A stretch of DNA of 64,000 nt from Gemmatimonadota bacterium. Its GTDB lineage: Bacteria > Gemmatimonadota > Gemmatimonadetes > Gemmatimonadales > GWC2-71-9. Positions 58,580 through 64,000 of the stretch are shown in pieces (positions within the stretch are counted from its first letter, which is position 1; every line of letters begins with the position of its first letter). The notes beneath the pieces are model-generated. The model worked only from the letters and a program-made list of their open reading frames with translations. It had not been told where the DNA came from and did not search any database. Where the stretch lies: positions 40,688-104,687 of the forward strand of contig QHUK01000012.1 in the NCBI GenBank assembly GCA_003222085.1, written 5' to 3'. A program made the position numbers and the translations under genes.

Positions 58580-61393
58580 CTACTGACTCAACGTGATCGA
58601 GGCCCGGGTGTAGATGAAGCGTCCGTTGTATCCGAACGGCGAAGCCGCGGCCCACGGGAAAGTGCCGAAATTGTTGTTGAACTGCTGCGAGGTGTCGCCG
58701 GAGCTATCGACAATCACCTGAGACTTCGGCTGGTCCGGATACACGTCGAACAGGTTGCGCACGCCCACCGAGAGGTCCACCTGGCCGAAGCGGTACCCCA
58801 TTTCGGCATCGACGAGGGTCTTCGCTCCGTACCGCTCCCGGCACAAGTTGCAGAAGCCCGGCTGCGCCGACGAGAACTTGCCGTAATAGGACGCCCGCGC
58901 CAGCGCGTGGAACCGGCTCGCGGAATACTGACCGGTCAGCGTTCCCCGCCAGTCGGGCCGCTCCTCTGTGATCCCGATCCATGTCACCGTATCGATCAGC
59001 CCAGCCTCACCGGTGCCTTTGAATATCGGGGGTAGAGAATCAACGTTGGTGATCTCGTTCTTTGTCCAGGTGACGGCCGCCGTCCAGTCGAGCGCGCCTC
59101 CCGCAACCCGCGGAACGCGCAGATTGGCCGTGAAATCCACGCCTTGGGTGCGCGTGTCGAGTCCGTTCGTGAAGTACTGGACGGCCCCGACTCCGGTGAT
59201 GCCGCTATCGACCAGGATCCTTATGGTGCTGTCCTCGAGGAACGTCGCGCTGAGCATGATTCGGTGGTCGATCTTGATGTAGAAGTAGTCGGCCGTGAAC
59301 GTCAGGTTACCCGTCGGGGAGTAGGCGAACCCACCGCTCAAGTTCACCGACGTCTCGTCCCGCAGCGGCTTCGCACCGAGGACTCGTGCGGGGCGCGTAT
59401 TCACGGGAAAGATGCCGACCTGTACCGGAACTCCGGCGATGACGTTCGTGACCACCTTGCTGAAGTATTCCTGGCTGATCCCCGGAGCGCGGAAGCCTGT
59501 GCTCGCCGCCCCGCGCAGGGTGAACTGCTTCGATGGCTGATAGCGCAGCGCCAACTTGCCGGTCACCCGAGAGCCGAAGTCGCTGTAGTGCTCGAACCGC
59601 CCTGCCACATCCGCCAGCACTTGTGAAGACAGCTCAGTCTCCGCGTCCACGTACGCCCCGACGTTGGTGCGGTGATTGTCGGAGACATCCGAGGGCGTGA
59701 AGCCGGGGAATCCCTGTGAACCGGGCACGGCCGGGTTGGCGGGATCTTCCCCAAATTGCGTGGTGTCCCGGCCATCGACATATGAGGCGAGCTCTCCCGC
59801 TTCGATCTTATAGCGCTCGCGTCGGAACGCGGCGCCTAGGGCGAAGTTCACGGGTCTTGGGAGCCCCAGGCTCAGGGACTTCGTGATGTTCGCGGCGGCG
59901 ATGAATTCCTCGCGCCGCAGACGCCCGGCGTAGAACGAGGTCTTGTTCGGGATCCCCGGGTCGTCGGGAGTGCCGAGAATACTGTCCGGGCCGGGCGCGC
60001 AGGGCACGTCGAGACAGGGCCCCAGCGAGGTGTTGAGCGTGTTACGGAGGTCGTAGTCGAAGTGATTGTGACCGAAGCTCGCGCCCAGGTCGATTGACCA
60101 CCCGGCGGTCGCCCCACGCCAGCCACCCGCCGCCGAGTAGTCGGTCACGTTTGGCGCGAACTCGGGAAGGAAGCCCAGCGGGTAGATGTCCGGCCAGTTC
60201 CGGTAGTTACTGCTGTAGCGCCGGTACGCGTTCCCCGTGCCCTTGCGGAAGCTGTACCCGCCGAATGCGTAGAACTCGCTCGTCCCCGCGTCGTTGAGCG
60301 GCAGGCGGAAGTTCCCGAGGGTCATGATGTCCTTCTCGAGCCCATCGCCCCAGTGGTGGTTCGGCTGCGGCACGGCGTTGCGCTTCACCACCACTTGCCC
60401 TTCGCTGTTGATGGAGTCGGCGACGCCCGTGCCGCCGTCTTCGAACGGATCGGCCCACGCCCGGTTGGTCGGCTCGCGGTCGAGGAACTCGCCGAACAGC
60501 GAAAGGGAGCCGCGCCCGAGCTTCGTGCCCCACCCGCCGTTCACATTGGTCGTGGTGCCGTCGTCGGCGTAGTTGTCGGGGATGTAGCGGCCGGCGTCGA
60601 CGTTGAGGTACGGGGTGAAGGGCCCTTCCTTCACTACGAGGTTCACGACACCGGCGATAGCGTCCGAGCCGTACTGAGCCGACGCTCCGTCCCTGAGGAC
60701 TTCCATACGGTCGATGGCGCTCTGGGGGATCGTGTTCAGGTCCACGCCGCTCGAGCCGGCGCCCATGCCGTACGTGAAGTTGTTGACCAGGGCGGTCTGG
60801 TGCTGACGCCAGCCATTCACGAGCACCAGCGTTTGGTCGGGGCTCAAGCCGCGTAGTGTGAAGGGCCGGACGATGTCGCCCGCGTCGGTGACGCTCTGGT
60901 GCGGAAAGTTGACCGACGGGGCGAGCGCCTGCAGAATCTGGCTCGTCTCCGTTGTCCCCTGCCGCTTGATATCATCGGCGCCGAACACGTCGACCGGGAC
61001 GGCCAGCTCCTCCGCCGCCGCGTGGCGGGCGCGGGACCCGACCGTCACGTCCACGGGCGCGAGCGCGATCGGCTGGACCACGAGCGAGAAATCCCGTCGG
61101 GTCGGCTGCGTCTCGCTCACGGTGACCTGGACGCTCTGCGGGACGTACCCGAGGAGCCGCACGCGCAGTGTATGCGTGCCCGCTGGAACGCCACGGATCT
61201 CGTAGCTCCCTTGCTCGTCGGTGGTGGTGCGCACCCCGATCGCGTCGACGCTCACGCCCGCGCGCGGGAGTGGCGCGCCCTGGGCGTCCGCGACCCGTCC
61301 GCGGATAGTTCCACCCTGGGCATCGAGCCGGTTCGGCAATGCCACCAGCAGGGGCGCTGCGCACAGCACGGCGAGCGAAAGGCGCTTTACCAC
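58580..61393 (-). CDS. TonB-dependent receptor with N-terminal carboxypeptidase-like domain
   Basis: A GTG at 61393 with GGAGG four bases upstream starts a 937-aa protein. Signal peptide, then a carboxypeptidase-regulatory-like domain (GTIRGRVADAQGAPLPRAGV ... GVPAGTHTLRVRLLGY), a plug (PVDVFGADDIKRQG, RPFTLRGLSPDQTLVLVNGW, DRMEVLRDGASAQYGSDAIA) and a barrel ending RASITLSQ. This is the SusC-like or CirA-like receptor type frequent in Gemmatimonadota and Bacteroidota. The ligand is unknown and no SusD gene is next to it. Confidence 0.93.
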   Translation of the reverse strand: MVKRLSLAVLCAAPLLVALPNRLDAQGGTIRGRVADAQGAPLPRAGVSVDAIGVRTTTDEQGSYEIRGVPAGTHTLRVRLLGYVPQSVQVTVSETQPTRRDFSLVVQPIALAPVDVTVGSRARHAAAEELAVPVDVFGADDIKRQGTTETSQILQALAPSVNFPHQSVTDAGDIVRPFTLRGLSPDQTLVLVNGWRQHQTALVNNFTYGMGAGSSGVDLNTIPQSAIDRMEVLRDGASAQYGSDAIAGVVNLVVKEGPFTPYLNVDAGRYIPDNYADDGTTTNVNGGWGTKLGRGSLSLFGEFLDREPTNRAWADPFEDGGTGVADSINSEGQVVVKRNAVPQPNHHWGDGLEKDIMTLGNFRLPLNDAGTSEFYAFGGYSFRKGTGNAYRRYSSNYRNWPDIYPLGFLPEFAPNVTDYSAAGGWRGATAGWSIDLGASFGHNHFDYDLRNTLNTSLGPCLDVPCAPGPDSILGTPDDPGIPNKTSFYAGRLRREEFIAAANITKSLSLGLPRPVNFALGAAFRRERYKIEAGELASYVDGRDTTQFGEDPANPAVPGSQGFPGFTPSDVSDNHRTNVGAYVDAETELSSQVLADVAGRFEHYSDFGSRVTGKLALRYQPSKQFTLRGAASTGFRAPGISQEYFSKVVTNVIAGVPVQVGIFPVNTRPARVLGAKPLRDETSVNLSGGFAYSPTGNLTFTADYFYIKIDHRIMLSATFLEDSTIRILVDSGITGVGAVQYFTNGLDTRTQGVDFTANLRVPRVAGGALDWTAAVTWTKNEITNVDSLPPIFKGTGEAGLIDTVTWIGITEERPDWRGTLTGQYSASRFHALARASYYGKFSSAQPGFCNLCRERYGAKTLVDAEMGYRFGQVDLSVGVRNLFDVYPDQPKSQVIVDSSGDTSQQFNNNFGTFPWAAASPFGYNGRFIYTRASITLSQ

Positions 61394-61563
61394 GATGCCT
61401 CCTCGAGCAGAGCGACCGAGTTCACGACGGGGACCGCACGAGCACTCCATATGCTGCCGCCCCAATCGCGACCCCGCAAGAAGGAAGGCGGCTGAGCCCC
61501 GAGGTTCGGGCGTTCGTGCCAAAACGAACCCCGGGGCCAGCCCAAGTGCAGCGGGACCGGAGC

Positions 61564-64000
61564 TCAGTAACTAAAGCGGAGCGTGGCTCCCACCGTTCGC
61601 GGCTGGTTGGTCAGGTAGCCGACGCGGGCCCGGGTTCCCCGCTCCCGGTCCAGGGCCAGCAAGGCCCGCTCGTCCGTCACGTTGTTGAGGTAGACTGCGA
61701 GCTCCCAGCTCTCGCGGATCAGGCCGACGCGCAGATTGAGGAGGTTGTACGCCGGCAGCAGCGGATTGAACGTGAACAGGGTGTCGGTCAGGGGTCCGCC
61801 GATGGTCTTTCCGGGCCGCGGGGTCGCTCGCTCGAAGGTGGTCAACGCGACGGTGCCGAATGGGCAGTTCGCCAGGTCAGCCGGAACGCAGAAACCCCTC
61901 CCCTGGTCGTCGATCGCCGTGAAGCGCGAGCCGACGTGCTGGTAGCTGCCGCTGACGAAGGCCCGCGACCCCCGGCCCACCGGCCAACCATAGGTGACCG
62001 CCCCGCTCGCCTGAACCTGCGGCACGCTCGGCAGGCGGTTGCCCGCCGCCATGCCGGACACGGGTTGCCCCGCGGACAGAATCGTGGACCGCAGCTCGGA
62101 GTTGTTGAGGCCCGCGGAGGCGGAGATGTCCAAGTGCTCGTTGGGGGTGGCGGTGACCTCGAGCTCCAGTCCTTCGCTACGGGCCTTCGGCACGTTGAAG
62201 ATGAGGCGAGAGGAGCATGAACCCGCCGTGACGGTCAACTGAAGATCGCTGATGTCCATATAGAACGCCGACAGGTTGATGGAGGCGCGACCGCCCGCAA
62301 CTCGCGACTTGGCCCCCACCTCGTAGTTCCACGCCTTCTCGTCTTTCCAAGACTTGCGACCACCAAATGTGACCAGGTCCTCCGGCGTGCACAGCGGAAC
62401 GTTGAGGGGATCGTTGATCCCGCCCAGCCGGAATCCCCGCGAGGCTTGGGCGTTCAACGTCAGCGCGTCGGACACCTGGTAGCTCGCGATGAAGCGCGGC
62501 GCCACGCCGTCGGCCTTGGTGGAGCCAGGCTGCGACACCAGGGAGTCCCCAGTGCCGTCGTTCCCGAAGATGCCGTCGAAGATCTGCTGTCGGCTCTCGT
62601 CGAAGTTGTAGTACCGCAGGCCGGCGGTGAGGCCGAGCCGTGGACCCACGGAGAGCGTCGCTTCGCCGAAGGCAGCGTACTGCTCCAGGTCGTAAGAGAG
62701 GTTGGACCAGAAGAGGTGGTCCTTGGGCGCTAGCAGTCCCTGAGTGAAGCCATAGGGAGCGCCAAGAATCGGCGCCGCGAGGGTGTCAAACCCCGACACG
62801 AACAGGTCCTGGGCATAGTGGCGCTTGTTCTTGCTGTAGAAACCGCCCACGAGCCACTTGATGCGATCTCCTCCGCCGGACAGCCGCACCTCCTGCGTCC
62901 ACACCTTGGAGTTGGTGGAGTCATCGAGCGGCGCGTCGAGCGTGTACACGTTTTGTGGGAGGCCGATAGTACCGCCGGTGATACTGGCGGTCAGGGCGGT
63001 CGCATCGCGTACCACCAGGACGTCACGGTGGGTGTAGGCGGTGATCGAGGTGAGGCTCACTCCTCCGAAGTCGTATTTGAGGTTCAGGTCGGTGAGCAGG
63101 AACTGGTCGGTGAACGGCTACCCGCGGAGTTACACTGAAGCGCGCGCTCGGGGCGATGCGGAAGGCGGCTCGCACGCCGGTGCGCTCGCCGCCATTCACA
63201 TCGTGGTTGACTTTCAAGTTGGGCTGCACCGCGTCCATGTAGCCGCCCAGGCGGTTGCTGTACCCCGCCACCCGGAAGGCGACCTTGTCCCCCAGGGGCA
63301 TGTTGAAGCCGAGCTTGGCGTCATTGCCCGGGGCGCCGCGGTCGATCACGCTGCCGCCCACCTCGCCAAAGGTTCTGCTCACGCCGAGCTCGGGCTGGTT
63401 GCTGATGTAGCGCACGGTGCCGCCGAGTGAGCCCGAGCCGAACAGCGTCCCCTGCGGACCCCGCAGTACCTCCACGCGGGAGATGTCGAACAGGTCCAGG
63501 TCCGGCGTGAACAGCGAAAGGGAGATGGGCACGTCGTCGAGATAGACTCCGACGTCCTCCTTGACCCGGGGCTGATCCCTGGCGACCTGCCCCGATGAAG
63601 CTCCGCGGATGGCGGGCTGACTCTGACCCGGGCCCAGATCCTGCACGCTGAACCCGGGCACGTTGGCGGCGATGGCCTCGATGTTGTCCGCCCCGCGCGT
63701 GCGGAGGACGTCCGCCGTGGCGGCGGCGACGGAGAAGGGCACGTCCTTGAGTTCCTGCTCGCGCAGCATGGCCGTGACGGTGACCGCTTCGAGCGTCAGC
63801 GGCTGCAGCACGAAGTCGACGGAGGCCGTCGCCCCCGCCGCGACCCGCACGTCCTTCTGGGACGCTGCTCGCTGGCCGAGCAGCGACGCGGAGACGGTGT
63901 AGGCACCCGGCGCGAGGTTGGAGACGGTGTAACTGCCGTCGGCGGCCGTGACCGTGCGGCTGGTAGCGCCCGTGCCCTGGTTCGTCGCCCGAACCGTGGC
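61564..64000 (-). pseudogene. TonB-dependent receptor, frameshifted and cut by the window edge
   Basis: From 64000 the frame is open with a carboxypeptidase-like repeat (VTAADGSYTVSNLAPGAYTV), then the plug (DISRVEVLRGPQGTLFGSGS). Near 63110-63120 the frame changes: coding continues in another frame from PFTDQFLLTDLNLKYDFGG, through SLTSITAYTHRDV, to the end of the barrel at 61564. A TAG sits just upstream in the second frame, so one base appears missing. The two halves together make a complete receptor, so this is a recent mutation or a sequencing error. The 170 bases between it and the previous receptor hold nothing identifiable. Confidence 0.8.

Overview
The window is a high-GC, gene-dense bacterial chromosome segment, most likely from a Gemmatimonadota (or closely related) lineage. 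The pointers are two large TonB-dependent receptors with carboxypeptidase-type N-terminal domains, ECF sigma/anti-sigma pairs, a zinc-ribbon Ser/Thr kinase, many small secreted proteins of unknown function, GTG/TTG/CTG starts, and 1-4 bp gene overlaps. No rRNA, tRNA, prophage, IS element or CRISPR array was recognised. The taxonomic call is inference from gene content.

Layout. 1-5 kb: M48 protease tail, YbhN-type membrane protein, polysaccharide deacetylase, a roughly 700 bp gene-free stretch that may encode a structured RNA, two hypotheticals, and cspA behind a promoter-plus-terminator leader. 5-17.8 kb: ADP-ribosylglycohydrolase with a membrane Ser/Thr kinase, an alpha/beta hydrolase, a solute-binding lipoprotein coupled to a chemoreceptor, a four-gene envelope operon (basic-tail protein, CsgG/TPR, outer-membrane protein, BIG2/cohesin-like lipoprotein), and infA. 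17.8-25.4 kb: porin, sulfocyanin-like blue copper protein, a PQQ alcohol dehydrogenase with the lanthanide-type aspartate, a TonB-dependent receptor, and lepB. 25.5-27.9 kb: a small helical protein and transketolase.

27.9-47.4 kb is one long minus-strand block. In transcription order it holds a Mrp-like ATPase, a zinc-ribbon/PCP_red protein, a ferredoxin, a double Usp/double PCP_red protein, and a radical SAM/PCP_red protein. Next come a CydA-like oxidase subunit, three multidomain c-type cytochromes, a cupredoxin, cytochrome c oxidase subunits II, I, III and IV, haem O synthase and two tiny membrane proteins. Last is a coproporphyrin-type haem branch (HemQ fused to a Rieske domain, HemE, HemH and a shortened HemG). 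The block plausibly couples haem and Fe-S cofactor supply to assembly of a terminal respiratory chain. The five-gene PCP_red section at its head is the best candidate here for an undescribed system.

47.5-64 kb: greA, a SigK/RskA-like pair, a methyltransferase, an ATP-grasp enzyme, nfuA, metE, a second ECF operon whose anti-sigma-like protein carries a glycogen-binding-type (CBM48/AMPK) domain, a nearby secreted protein with the same kind of domain, a small membrane protein, and two TonB-dependent receptors. The last receptor is frameshifted and runs off the window.

Two dispersed repeat families stand out: a 28-bp GC-rich palindrome and degenerate short tandem arrays, mostly of 7-nt units. 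They sit at many gene ends, where they supply stop codons and hairpins, and also lie in frame inside conserved genes, including hemG at the point where about 100 expected residues are missing.
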